Assembly: GCA_951802425.1 (NCBI GenBank)
Contig: OX637794.1
Span: 3,348,001-3,412,000 of the forward strand
DNA length: 64,000 nucleotides
Source: Clavaria fumosa
Lineage: Eukaryota; Basidiomycota; Agaricomycetes; Agaricales; Clavariaceae
Direction of reading: 5' to 3'
Each line of letters opens with the position of its first letter. Positions within the stretch are counted from its first letter, which is position 1. Below are positions 48,459 to 60,137 of this stretch, in pieces. A model generated the notes under the pieces. The model was not told the origin of the DNA. It searched no databases and saw nothing but the letters and a program-made list of their open reading frames with translations. Position numbers and translations under genes: made by a program.

Positions 48459-48612
48459 ACCTGTGCAGTAGACCATTGGCATTTAGTTATCCCAGTTTCG
48501 GGTGCATAGAATTCCGATTGTCAAATTTCGTATACCAAACTATCCACATGAACAACAACTGTGCCTTGTGCATAATAAGACTCTGTACTGGCATAACAGC
48601 AGAGACTCCTAA

Positions 48613-48694
48613 GGCGCTATAGCCAAGTGGTTACGGCGACAGATTAGAAATCTGTTCCTCTTTGAGGGCGCAGGTTCGAATCCTGCTGGCGTCG
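48613..48694 (+). tRNA. tRNA-Ser (anticodon AGA)
   Basis: An 82-nt gene with a complete cloverleaf. The acceptor arm GGCGCTA pairs with TGGCGTC (one G-U at the second pair), with discriminator G. The D-arm is TAGCCAAGTGG. The anticodon arm is CAGAT/ATCTG around loop TAGAAA-type sequence with AGA at the anticodon. The long variable arm (CCTC...GAGG) is typical of class II serine tRNAs. The T-arm is GCAGG TTCGAAT CCTGC. No intron is present and CCA is not encoded. It lies between the ATP2 and CTF18 stop codons. Confidence 0.95.
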
Positions 48695-48699
48695 GTTTA

Positions 48700-48705
48700 T
48701 TTTTT
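48700..48705 (+). terminator. Pol III terminator of tRNA-Ser
   Basis: A run of six T residues begins 6 bp after the tRNA discriminator base, as expected for RNA polymerase III termination. Confidence 0.7.
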
Positions 48706-48761
48706 GACCTCTCACGTGATTCCATGGCTTGGCTGATTGTCCATATCTACAACTCCACAAT

Positions 48762-51700
48762 TTATAGAAATGTTGAAACTTTAACAGGCCTACGGACGGC
48801 TGCACAGTTTCCCTCTCTGTAGTGGTATGTGACGCGGAACTTTCTTTCCACCTTCTCAAATTTACTGCGCTTCGCGGAGTTGGATGTTGGATTCAGAATT
48901 GGCCGTCCAAAGAAATCCACGGGAGCCTAGGGAGCAGAAAGTCCAGGGGAGCAGAAAGTCAGCTGCTGGATGGCGTCAGTCAAAAAACAAGTAGGTCACC
49001 TTGTCGGCAAGATCAATTGCTTCCTCTCGAGTTCGCTTCGACCTAGGCTCTCCATCATCAACTTGATCGTCCAAGCCTCGCTACAAATCGCGGATAAAAG
49101 ATAGCATAATGGCGCGTTTAGGACGTGACTTTCACAATAGCACTTCGAAAACCCCACCTGACCGCCTAGGCTTTCTTCCGCTTTATGAGATTGACGCGCG
49201 ATAAGTTTGGCGTCGACCTGCTACAGTTCAGTACCAGAAGCGATGGACTTGAGAATTACGGGTGGACAGACCTCACTAGCAACAAGATGCCTGACTGCGT
49301 ATCTCGAGATTGCTATATCAGCAGCTCTCTTGCCGTCGTAAGTGACAAAAACATCAATAGGTCTAACATTCTGTCAAGAAAAAATTTAGACGGGATGGGA
49401 AGCATTACGAACGGATCAAGTCTGTAGACCAATTGCCCGTCTTGGTTCTTCTCTTGTACAAAGCGTAATTCTAAGGCCACCATTATGTTGACCAACCGCG
49501 CAAGTACGGCCCGTTCTTCCGGCTTGATAACTTGACTGTTGACCTATGAGATAATCGTGAGTTACGACAGCCTGCAGATATCGAAAAGGAGCGCGAACCG
49601 GCCGCAGGGGAGGTGAAATGATGCGGTTGATGAAAGGTGCAAATTCAAGTTGAAGGACAGGTTTACTGAGAAGCTGCCTATAAGCGCCTCTGCGAAGGCT
49701 GGAAGTGGTCCCGCATCGCGCGAGGGATTTATAGATTTCTTCGTTTGCCAGCGTCTGCTGCAGATTCTGAAGAAGGGCACATTTCAACTTGAGCAAGAAA
49801 TATACAAACATAAGCCATCATACCTCCCAATCTGCTTGACTTTTCTCCATGCGTTGACCTCGTTCTTGAAACAAAGGGTAGAAAGGGACGAGCATATATG
49901 GCAAGTAATGACTGAGTTCGTATATGGCGTCATTGTACATTTTCCCAGACAAGGCATCATAAATCACAAGCCACTCGTTGGCTTTCTGATGCCTCGAGAA
50001 CGCGGCGTCGTGCTGGTGTAGGGTGATGTAATGTGCAAAGCACCCTGAGAAATAAGCTAGTCAAGAAATCCAAAAATGTTTAGACATGACGAATAGTTAC
50101 CAGCAGCAATACTCGCATCCCGCCCTGAGCTTTCCACTTCTCTGCTGAGGCGCGCCACGTATTTAGCCTCTGCTTCTTCACTCAACCCAAGGTCCTTGAC
50201 CCGTTTCCGCGTCATAGGTGCGAACAAGCTATTCAGAACTGTCGAGGCTGAACTATCCACCTCTTTCATACCACTCGTAGCCGCGCGTATCACGCCTTCA
50301 GTTACATTCCCGTTCCGCGCTTTGATGAACTAGCATATCTTCAATGCCGCAACCATGCACACGTGACGGCGACAGACTTACTTGAAGAGCGTTCAGACAT
50401 CCACGAAGATCGCCTTTTGCGATTCCAGCCAGAGTGCTGAGTGCTCTCGACTCAGCTTTGAGACTTTCCATTTCGCAAATTTCGCGCAGCCGCTTCACAA
50501 CATGAATGTCAGCGGGTCTCGGGACTCGGACTTGATATGCATGTGGGCGGAGTCTCGCAAGAGAAGCAGCGTTAAGATCGTTACAGATGCATATTATCGG
50601 CCTGCGCAGAGGGCGTTGGTCTTTTGAATTCCGCTTCGCCCCAGGACGAGCTGCCGAGGAATTCAAAGGCTGCAGATGCTCGCGGTGTAAATGGCACAGA
50701 CCTCTCTTCCCCCATTTGACTTGCGTGAGTTGCACCAGCTTGCTGATAAAACTTGCATCCTGAAAAATGAGCATGTTGAACTTTTCGTAAATTCAGGATC
50801 AAGATATCCGACCTCTGTCCCTGTTGCACCATCAATCTCATCTATCACAATCAAGACAGGCTTAGTGCTGCCAACGGAAGATCCTGACTCGAGCGCTGGC
50901 CGTAACCTATCATCTATGATATGACCCGTTCTAGCATCACTAGGTGTACAAATTCAGACGAATGCCGCACACTGCAGAACTATTCAGTGACACACCTGGC
51001 ATTGATTTCCATCACTTCGTAGCCCGCCTGCCGAGCCACAACATGAGCGAGCGTAGTTTTTCCAAGTCCAGGAGGCCCGCTCAAGAGGAGGATCTGAGAA
51101 CAACGACAAATAAACATTATGTTAGGTGGCGACTCGCATCATACCTTCTCTCGCGGTCTATGATACTCATCGTCAGGGTCAAGGTACTCGTCTTCCTCCT
51201 TGACGCGCTTGTTTAACCGACGTCTTCCGAAGACACACCGGTCCCAAAGCTTCACCCAGCGCAAGACATCCCTAGCCACTCTCTCATTCCCGACAAGCTC
51301 CGTAAATCGGGTAGGCCGATAGCGATCAACTAGCAAAACGTTGTCAGTCATGTCAGCTTCGTGGTTATTGTTCTTCGTCGCGGACACGCTCCTGCTTTGT
51401 GAATCAGAAAAGTGGAGGAAATAGATGAAGGCGACTTACGGAGCCTCCAAGCTGACAGCCGTAGCAGCAGACAGTTCATCCATCATCCGATGTATCGGAA
51501 CCTCTAGAAGGCTTGCAAACTTTGTGCGAGTGTCTAGATTCTTCCGCCAACCGAGTTCAGTCATCTTGATTTCGAAGCTTTCGATGATAGAGAAAGGAAC
51601 TCACGTCCACAAGTGCTTTAAAACGTGATCTGCGCTTCAAATATACCGTCTTGCCTTCGCAAGTTGCTGCTCTTATGTAGGCATGGCGTAGAGAGTCTGG

Positions 51701-52127
51701 TAATCCTTCCATGGAGGAAGCCTTAGAGACTCGGTCTGCGCGGTGTACCCCGCGCCCCGCATATGGCTTGAGAAGCTCTGATACGTCCGGGAAATCATCG
51801 TCTGGAAGACGCGTGAGAATTCGGGGCACACAGAGAACGCGTCAAGGAGCACCTTGTGTATGGGACGACCCGTCCAGGATAGGGAATGCAGTGTCAGTAG
51901 AAAGTTCTATGAGAGGATGCGAGCTGTGACTAGGAACAAAGTAAGACAGAGCAACACGTACTCCCATGGTCGCTCAGTCCTAGAATCCACGACCCTTCCT
52001 CGCTCGTGCGACCAGCGCCCGAGGGCGAGTCTTCAAGGAGACCATTTGAGCAGAATTCATCCTGTAGGCTCGGGAGGCCTTGTACAGAAGGTGGGAGGAT
52101 CAATGGCTCATTAGCGACGAGAGTCAT
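48762..52127 (-). CDS. CTF18: CTF18 (Chl12), alternative clamp loader large subunit
   Basis: Large subunit of the Ctf18-RFC complex, which loads PCNA for sister-chromatid cohesion and checkpoint signalling. Start ATG 52127 ([13 protein letters not shown]). A divergent N-terminal part is followed by [18 protein letters not shown], Walker [29 protein letters not shown], Walker [32 protein letters not shown] and [14 protein letters not shown]. The C-terminal RFC-collar region continues through [11 protein letters not shown]. An intron containing a short direct repeat of 'ctttctgctcc' leads to the last exon, [11 protein letters not shown]...[17 protein letters not shown], the conserved Ctf18-1-8 binding tail. 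The stop at 48762 was chosen because this tail is a hallmark of the family. Confidence 0.9.
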
Positions 52128-52182
52128 GCGCGTGTGTTGAGGGCCTTCGCTGGAGCTGTAGCTGGAGCTGGATGAGTGGAAG

Positions 52183-52238
52183 GAGGAGACCACGTGACGG
52201 CGCGCGACGACGACGCGAACACCAATTTCAGTCACGCG
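52183..52238. repeat. 56-bp direct repeat, copy A (upstream of CTF18)
   Basis: Identical over 56 bp to 52402-52457. It begins GAGGAGACCACGTGACGG and ends CAATTTCAGTCACGCG, and contains CACGTG at 52191-52196, 64 bp upstream of the CTF18 ATG. The copies diverge abruptly on both sides. Confidence 0.9.
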
Positions 52239-52401
52239 GCCATAGATTAAGGCAATAAAAACCACACACAATACGACAGACTACCACTTACCCACTTACC
52301 CATCCTACACAACACACTTACGTACATCACGTACAACCGCGTCTTTGTCATAGCTACATGTGGCGGTATATAAATGCTGATTCAAAAAAAAAAAAAAAAA
52401 A
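52239..52401 (+). mobile_element. Insert with poly(A) end between the 56-bp repeats (possible retroposed sequence)
   Basis: 163 bp, AT-rich, ending in 18 consecutive A residues (52384-52401) directly abutting the second repeat copy. The architecture, direct repeat then insert then A-tail then direct repeat, resembles a reverse-transcribed insertion with target-site duplication. The repeat is much longer than usual LINE/SINE duplications, and no Pol III A/B boxes or protein motifs were seen. A simple promoter duplication is an alternative. Confidence 0.35.
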
Positions 52402-52457
52402 GAGGAGACCACGTGACGGCGCGCGACGACGACGCGAACACCAATTTCAGTCACGCG
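52402..52457. repeat. 56-bp direct repeat, copy B
   Basis: Second perfect copy of the 52183-52238 sequence, immediately after the 18-A tract; CACGTG at 52410-52415. Confidence 0.9.
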
Positions 52458-52523
52458 AACATTGGAAAAAGAAGCGCCCAGCGCGGAGAAGTCTCATTTG
52501 TCACTAGCTAACAAAATTCTATC

Positions 52524-55326
52524 TCTACGGGGCGTCGTAGACGCTTCGCACCTGATACATCTTCGTGTCGACAGGACTTATCTTCTTCTCAGTATAGATC
52601 TCCGCAACACGATACATCTTGGTCGAAACCGGTACAGCTGCAAAAGCAGTCAGGCAAGAATAATGCTCCTCTAGATATTACACACCGGTTTCCTTGGGTA
52701 CGAGCTGCGTCACAGTGCCACTCTTCTTAGCCAGACTAGCTGCTCTGCCATCAGGTATCTTGATGAACTCCAGTCTCTCATCCCCGTCAGTCCCAACACA
52801 CCCATCAAAGATGTAGTAGCCTTTCCTCTCAAATTGGATGATATCCCACTTCTTCAAGGCAGACACGTTTGCGTCTGCAAATGCCTCTTCGCGGAATTCG
52901 GTCACAGGAGTGACAAAGTCCTCCAACTCCTCACCCTTATCGAGCTTCTCTTTGGTGATCAAGTAGTCATGGTCGAGCAGGGTGGCATGAACAAGCGGGT
53001 GGGACGAAGTAGGCTGAGCGAGCCAAGTGATCTTCTTCTTGGTCTTGCGGAAATCCCCATCCAAATTCAACTCCATCGTGAGGGCGGTGATCTCTCCTGC
53101 AGGTCCCACGGATTTGGAACGGACGATAGCGTTTCCCCAATCCATTAGCGTGATCTGCGCAGGACAAATTAGCGCCTTCGTGGTGAATATGAAAGATAAG
53201 CTGCACCTCTTCCTGGTCTTCAAACGACACAGCATCTTCCTGCTCGACCAGGATTGTCGACGCATATACGGTCTTCTTCTCCCCAGCTTCAGGATTTTTC
53301 TTGTGTTTGGGGTTCTTCTTCACCTCAGGACTGGCTGGTCCTCCATTGAGTGTCACCGTCACGCTATCATGACGCAGAGGAATCAAGTAGCCGCGAACAG
53401 TAATAGAAGAGACGACGAACTATTTGTCTTTCACGATTGCCCAGAATCTCGGAGCCACGGGATCGATCACTTTCTTGTTCAATGCCCAGAGTGAATCCCA
53501 CTCGAGAGACACGAGTGCTTGCGAAGGACCCTGCTGCAACATGAATTGCGTGAGCGCCTCTACCGTCAGTCCACGACGCCGAATTCCTTCAGTGTCAGAA
53601 GATGCTTGAGCTACTGATAACCCTCCGTGTACGATGGAGTGGACTGACCTCGTACGGTCGGGAACCGTGGATCGTCCCAGCCACGCACAAGCCCTTTGTC
53701 GACGAACCAGTTCAACTTGCGCTTAGACAACAGGGTGTAGATGAAATTAAGACGGCTACCAAAGTTGGTATTGGCTGCTGCATGCGCGAATACCTTAACG
53801 CACACACCTGAAATCCCAAATATGCACAGGTCGTAGCCCAAGAGCTTCGATCATCCATTGGTACTGGCGGTTGCGGTCACGGTATTCGTTCGTCCTGAGC
53901 GCGTGTGTGACACCCTCAACGGAGTCTACGATAGGACAGGCGAAGTCATATGTGGGATATATTTTCCATTTGTCGCTTCCATTCATCTGGCATGAGCATA
54001 TGTGACGAGCACAATCGAGCAGACTCACCCAGTTATGTGGTGAGGTGTAAGATTACACCGGTAAATCGTTGGGTCGCGAAGGGCTTTGTTGTTGTCGTCC
54101 ACACTGAGCTTAGCACGAACACACCAGCGGAGACCTTCCGGTGTCCCCTCCTTCATCTCGCCAAACCTTTTCAAATTATCTTCGACCGAATCATCGCGGT
54201 GTCTGGATGCAATTCCGCTAAACCGCTCTTGTTGCATCTGGTTGGCAAGGTTAATCGACTTGCTCAGCGTACATTGTAATGAAACCCAACCTGCTCCCGC
54301 TCAGTATCGTCTGCGTACGCCTTTCCTTCTTTGATGAGTTGGCATGCGAATTCGTATAGCTTGTCGAAGTGATCTGACGTGTGCGTGATTCGATCCGCCT
54401 GGACGCCAAGGAGGGACAGGTCCTCGAGGATAGTTTCTTCGTACTCTGCCTGGTGACGCTCATCACCACGGAGAAAGATAATGAATCTACAGGGGCACGA
54501 ACCTTTTCCTTGGAAGGATTAGTGTCATCGAATCTGACAATCAGCTTGCCATTGTACATCCTCGCAAAATACTGATTTAAGATCGCAGCCTTAGCGTGTC
54601 CAATGTGCAAGTAGCCACTGGGCTCAGGGGGAAACCTGGTCACCACTTTCCCCTCCTTGGCATTGTGCAGACCCAGAGCAAAACCAGCGGCGGTCTTGTT
54701 TGAGCGGGCCTTAAGAGCTTTGGCGCTTACGAGGCCAGCAAGGGCTAGTTGAGTTGACTCAAGGGCCTCAATATGGTTGAACCAGCGCTGCAAGTGAGGA
54801 TGGTTGTTGTTTCTTAGGAGGCCAACCACTTTCCCTGAAGCTGAGCGATGATTCAATGGCGATGTCTCGCGTGCAGAATGGTGAGACTGAAACCTTTGAG
54901 CGCCCCCCATAGAGCCCAGTCAGCGGCGGTCAAATCGTGGCCAACGACAAACGTTTTGAAAGCGAAGTCATCATCGAGCTGGTCAAGCACTGCGAGAACG
55001 TCAGAGACGGCGGGTACATTCCGCAACGACTCTGCGAGAGCAAAAATGGGAGGTGTCTGTGTGCGGGCACGAGATCAGAGGTTGATCGATGGTCACGAAG
55101 GGCTAGCTCGCACCTTGGAGTTGTCTCTGGCGATCCCTCCTGCTTTTGCCAGGGCGTGCACTATGTCGTGCTCATTGGTAAGATGTGACTCCGCCAGGTC
55201 GAGGACCACCCCAACAACAGACTCATCAAAGACCACTTCTGCCTGCTTTGTGAATGCGGCGATGCCTACAGCGGCGAAGGGGAATGGTGTGAGCTTAGAC
55301 GACACAGTAAGGGTTCCTGTGGTCAT
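52524..55326 (-). CDS. GUS1: Cytosolic glutamyl-tRNA synthetase
   Basis: Charges tRNA-Glu in the cytosol. The N-terminal GST-like domain ([19 protein letters not shown] ... [19 protein letters not shown]) is the cofactor-binding module of eukaryotic GluRS. The class I HIGH motif is in [20 protein letters not shown], followed by [12 protein letters not shown] and [12 protein letters not shown]. The KMSKS equivalent is [12 protein letters not shown], then [19 protein letters not shown]. These blocks favour GluRS over GlnRS. The last coding exon (52640-52524 region) is joined by an intron after KET; it adds [10 protein letters not shown] and [17 protein letters not shown], two related TKMY motifs. 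Without that intron translation would stop at 52678. Not all exon borders were fixed. Confidence 0.9.
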
Positions 55327-56152
55327 TTTTGTTTCTTTTTCTTCACAATGAGTGAACGACTTGCACTGATGTCTTGACTCGGTTTGCTCAGTTTCCAATT
55401 CTTCCAAAACTGGATCGATCAATGGTCATGTGACTTAAGGATGCTACACTGCTCGACATATCATAGAACATTGTTATGAAGACGGTGAGGACTTGGTTAT
55501 GAGCTTATAGTCCAGGACGTAGGGACCAGGAAAAGTGAAATTCGGGCGTATCGTATATCCTTTAGGGAGTGATTCCGAGTCCGCTCTGTTGCCGGCCACC
55601 ACTGGCAGGTCGAAACTATCGACAATGGTCAAATCGATGAGCACGCACACGTGTATGAAATGTCGAGTGTATAGATTACCTAATCTTTAGCACCGCGCGC
55701 GTTTGTATTGTACCCCTCCTTAATCGCATCGTCGCTCCTTGTCGTGTCGTCTCACCCTTCATCGAATGGCCACAGGAGAGCGGACCAATCTGTATATTAA
55801 CGTGGGATGCTTGAAGCTTGCATGAAAGAATATCCTGAGGTTGTGCATCTGTTGAAAACAAGCTCAAGCTCTAGCTAAGGGCTCCAAGTTCCCGCAAGAC
55901 ATTTACGCAATTTCCACACCCCTGCGGTGAAAGAACGACATATCAGATCTTATATATCAGATTTTGTGTCTACAAAAAACGTAACGATGTGTTTCCGGAA
56001 TTCGTCGTCGGATGGAGCACAAAGCCTTCTTTGGACAGTGATTTGAGTCATATGGTCAATGGGTCACAGTCTTTTTTTTTCAGTCTCTTTTATAACCGTC
56101 CTCGTAGTTGTCCCCTCAAATTCGTCCTCCTTCCTCTCTTTTCTTCTCCACT
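55327..56152. other. Divergent intergenic region, GluRS / LEU4
   Basis: 826 bp with no supported gene. It includes a TGAGTCA site at 56044-56050 and a C/T-rich tract directly before the LEU4 start. Only short meaningless ORFs are present. Confidence 0.45.
56044..56050. promoter_or_regulatory. TGAGTCA (Gcn4/Cpc1-type) site upstream of LEU4
   Basis: Exact match to the bZIP general-control consensus TGASTCA, about 103 bp upstream of the inferred LEU4 ATG. General amino-acid control of LEU4 is established in yeast; here it is inferred from the motif. Confidence 0.5.
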
Positions 56153-58770
56153 ATGCCTATGCTGTTAGTTTTCGCTTTATATTCTCGTTTAAACATCATC
56201 CTCACACTACTCCACTAGCTCCGACCCATCACAAAAATACCGGCCATACACGCCCCTGAACCTCAAGGATAGACAATGGCCCTCCAAGACGATATCTAAA
56301 CCACCCATCTGGCTGTCGACCGACCTGCGCGATGGTAATCAGGCTCTCGTCAACCCCATGACTGTTGAACAAAAGCACCTCTTCTTCAGTCAGCTTGTCC
56401 AATGCGGTCTTAAAGAGATCGAGGCTTCGTATCCCGCCGCTAGCGACACCGACTTCGGTTTCGTTCGTAGTCTCGTCGAACAGAACAGGGTTCCGCATGA
56501 TGTTTGGATCCAGGTTTGTTCACCCTATCCGTTTCTCGCTGCAGCAGTCGTCAATGAGCAACCCCAGGTTCTCACCCCTGCCAGAGAGGATCTCATTCGT
56601 CGGACCATAGACTCTGTGGCAGGCGCCAAAAAAGCAATTATCCATATGTACAATGCTACATCGCCGTGCTTTCGTGAAGTCGTCTTCCGTAATACAAGGG
56701 AACAGACTATCGAGCTGGCTGTCCGTCACACCAAGCTTGTGCGGCAGCTCACAGACGAATGTACCGCAAAGCATGGCACCGTCTTTCGTTACGAATACAG
56801 CCCAGAGACGTTCACCCAGACGGAACCAGATTTTGCCCTCGAGATCTGCGAGGCCGTAAAAGCCGCCTGGGGAAAGGCAGGAACCGGTGAGGACCGTATC
56901 ATCTTCAATCTGCCGTCCACCGTGGAGATCGCACCTCCAAACCACTATGCGGATCAGGTTCGCCGTAATAATTCGATACGGAATTTATGTTGAGATCATT
57001 TGACTCGTCCAGATTGAATACTTCTGTCGTAACATATCTGAGCGGGAAAAAGTAGTTGTCAGTCTACACCCCCACAATGATCGAGGTAGGCTTCTCGCCC
57101 TCTCCTTTACTTTTACCATCTCCCTTTAATAATGGGGCATTAAAGGTACCGGGATCGCTGCTGCGGAACTAGGCATGTTGGCGGGCGCCGATCGAGTCGA
57201 GGGCTGCTTGTTCGGGAACGGCGAGCGCACGGGCAACGTAGACCTTGTCAACCTTGCCCTGAACCTCTACACGCAGGGCATCCACCCAAATCTTGACTTC
57301 AGTGATCTCCAAACCGTCATCGACACCGTCGTTCAATGCAACGACCTTCCTGTGCATCAAAGGCACCCGTATGCGGGAGAACTCGTGTTCACCGCCTTCT
57401 CCGGCTCGCACCAGGATGCAATCAAGAAGGGCTTTGAACATCAAAAGAAGCGCCATGCCGCCGCCGCTGCGAAGGGCGAACCTCAGATTTGGGAAATACC
57501 TTATCTGCCCGTTGACCCACTGGACATCGGGTGTACTTATGAAGCCGTTATCCGTGTTAACTCGCAATCGGGCAAGGGCGGTATCGCTTACCTTCTCAAA
57601 GAGCACCTGCGCCTGGATCTACCCCGTAAAATGCAGGTTGCTTTCTATCAGGTTGTTCAAGCGATAGCCGACCGGGAGGCGAGAGAGATGAGGCTCGACG
57701 ATATCACCGAAGCCTTCAAGAAGACCTATCATTTTGGCGGCTCGGCATACCGGGGACGACTGAGGCTGAAATCGTTCTCGATTCGTCCTCTGGACAGCAG
57801 CGATGGAGCCGAGTCGAGTGGAGATGACGAGGGGACTAAAAGGCTGGACTGTACCCTCGTCGTCGACGGAACCCTGCGCTTGGTCTGCGGCATCGGGAAC
57901 GGTCCTGTTTCGTGTCTAGTGAATGCCCTTCGGACTCACTTTCACCTCGACTACACCGTCCGCGAATACTCAGAGCACGCGATCGAGCTCGGCCAGGACG
58001 CCAAGGCTGCGTCCTATGTAGAGATCGCCGCGCCGGGGCCCAACCCGAAGGAGACAAGACGCACGACCGAGTCGTGGTGGGGTGTTGGCGTGGACCACGA
58101 CATCACGGGCTCCGGCCTGTGCGCGGTGCTGAGCGCGTTCAACGGCGCGATTGGGGACCGCACCCTCCCAGAGCTGAAGCTCACTGTTGGACCTGACTCT
58201 AAATCGAACCCGACGGACGTGGCGTCCCTCATCCTCAACGCCTTGCATCTTGAGATGCCGCCTCGGTTCCAAGCCGACTTCTTCGAAGTCGTGCTGCGCA
58301 CTGTGCGTGATACCGATGGCGCGATCTCCCAGGATGCGCTCACGCGGCTGTTCCTTGACACCTACAACCTGGAGGCACCAGAACGCGATCGCTTCTTCAT
58401 GAAGACATTTCGCTTGAATCACATGGGGAACGAGAAACGCCAGCAGCTTGTTTCTGAATTCTTAGTCAACGGCCGAACAATCACAATCCTCGGGGAGGGG
58501 AATGGGCCTCTCTCTGCGGTCACTAGTGCCTTGCAATCTCAAGTAGAAGGAACTTTCACGATTAAAGAATATTCAGAACATTCTATTGGGTTGGGCTCAG
58601 AGGTCAAGGCGGCTTCTTACGTCGAGCTCATATACGAGCTCGACGAGGACACCGAGCAGCGGAAAAGGTCGACTGCGTGGGGCGTCGCAATCGACAACGA
58701 TATCGCGGCAAGTGGAATGAAAGCCACTGTGAGTGCCGCTAGCAGGTTGGACGTCAAACTGAGGCAGTAA
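56153..58770 (+). CDS. LEU4: 2-isopropylmalate synthase with two tandem C-terminal regulatory domains
   Basis: First committed step of leucine synthesis (acetyl-CoA plus 2-oxoisovalerate). Four exons (56153-56163, 56219-56957, 57013-57085, 57146-58770) give 815 aa. The start exon encodes only MPM plus part of the next codon and splices to [16 protein letters not shown], the usual fungal N-terminus. Catalytic motifs are [24 protein letters not shown] and GNGERTGN. The first LeuA regulatory domain spans [18 protein letters not shown] to [19 protein letters not shown] and [11 protein letters not shown] second, clearly related unit follows: [58 protein letters not shown]. This makes the protein about 200 residues longer than a single-domain enzyme. 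Confidence 0.93.
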
Positions 58771-58973
58771 AATTCGCCCATAAATTCACACTACTGGGAG
58801 TCGGGGACGGGAGTGGACATCAATCAATACGAAAAACTTGTTTTCCACTCAAATAAATGTAGACGTTTACCAGACCGTCACTGCCATGCTGTCATGTTGT
58901 ATTTTTGTGGATTGAAGAGGCGAAGAAAAGCATGTACATACAAAGCCAGTGAAACAGGAAAGCAGAGGCAGTC

Positions 58974-60137
58974 TCACGTCGTCTTCATTCGTTCCCTGCC
59001 CAAGAAGCGGAACTGTTTGCCGAGGTAGATTTCGCCGCGGACGAAGAGCGCGGCGCCAGCGTCAGTTTGCTCCGGCAAAACTCGCATAAGTTTCTCGATG
59101 GAAAGGCTGGGACAGGCAGTAAGATCAGCAGACGTGCTTTTGCAGGAACGCCAGGCAGCTACATGTGCCGCATGCGTGCTGTGAAGGGGTTAACGACCGC
59201 CAAAGATGAGGTACAGCACAGCATACGAAGAGGGTGAGCATCTCGTTAGTTGAGATGAAGAATATGATAGCAGGAGGGAAGATTTAGTTTCCGGAGACTG
59301 GGCATCAACCAAGGTCTGATCATCGTATGAGTCTTCCTCAGTAGCCCATGAAGGGACGAAGACCAGCGGAGGGCAGACAGAAAACCGACGACGTTTGTTT
59401 TGTCTGGGTTTTGAGGTAAGAGAAGAACATCGTTTCGTTGCAATGTCGTCAGAAAGGTTGCCGAGCAGGGTCTCAGAAAGTGCCGAAACGTCGAGGGGAG
59501 TATATTCAGTCTTGACGTGCTCTGCAGCACAATGCTGACCCTCCAATTGGATCGCAACGCTTTGGGAAAGGAAGGTGGGGTCGAAGTGATCTAAAGCAAG
59601 AGACGTGATGTGAAGACGCAGGGAAGTGTTCCACGGCGCACCGTCTAGTATATATCTGCTAATAGGCATTATGAATTGCTCGGCAACGGCTTGCAAAACC
59701 CATTCTGCATGAATGACCTTCAGACAATGAATATCAGCCGTCCAAAATTCTCAAGATAGACGCATACAGTGATGCATTCGCATGACAATCTTGAAAAGTA
59801 ACAGACGGCCCATGAGCCAATGGGAGAATATCCCATCATGTCACGCACGGTTCCAAGAAAGGATCGTCAATGCCCGCGCAGAACACGTAGTTGCACCCTG
59901 TGAAATCCATCGCCGCCCCAACTATGGTGCCGCCATGGCTCGCTACAAACGCGTTTGATCAAATCGTTCTCGCGAGCCATGTTGAATGCGTTGGCGCACC
60001 CCATGACTTTCTGATCCGATGACTGACAGATCGGCTGAAGAAAGCTGGGACGCTCAGTTCAAGTTGACGACATAAGCGCTCTATACATAGGGCACACCTG
60101 TGAGAGGGACGCCCCCCTTCGTGAAGAGCGACGCCAT
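58974..60137 (-). CDS. Small single-BRCT-domain protein
   Basis: Six exons (60137-60098, 60044-60008, 59938-59849, 59789-59768, 59717-59227, 59106-58974) give 270 aa with a consistent frame. The N-terminal part reads as a BRCT fold: SLFTKGGVPL, HRIRKNHGGTIV (the GG turn), CNYVFCAG, and AEWVLQAVAEQFIMPISRYIL (the conserved Trp helix). The middle is Ser/Thr-rich with a basic KPRQNKRRRF cluster, a possible nuclear signal. The C-terminal segment IEKLMRVLPEQTDAGAALFVRGEIY is conserved-looking but unassigned. Likely nuclear, perhaps in DNA repair or telomere biology; the specific role is unknown. CACGTG lies about 30 bp upstream of the ATG. Confidence 0.65.

Noticed and set aside
52239..52401. tRNA-derived SINE with Pol III promoter
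   Set aside because: No A-box/B-box pair could be recognised in either orientation, so only a generic retroposed-insert hypothesis is kept.
56276..56299. ATG at 56276 as the LEU4 start
   Set aside because: That frame stops after seven codons. The conserved N-terminus [10 protein letters not shown] lies in another frame upstream and is reached from the 11-nt first exon.
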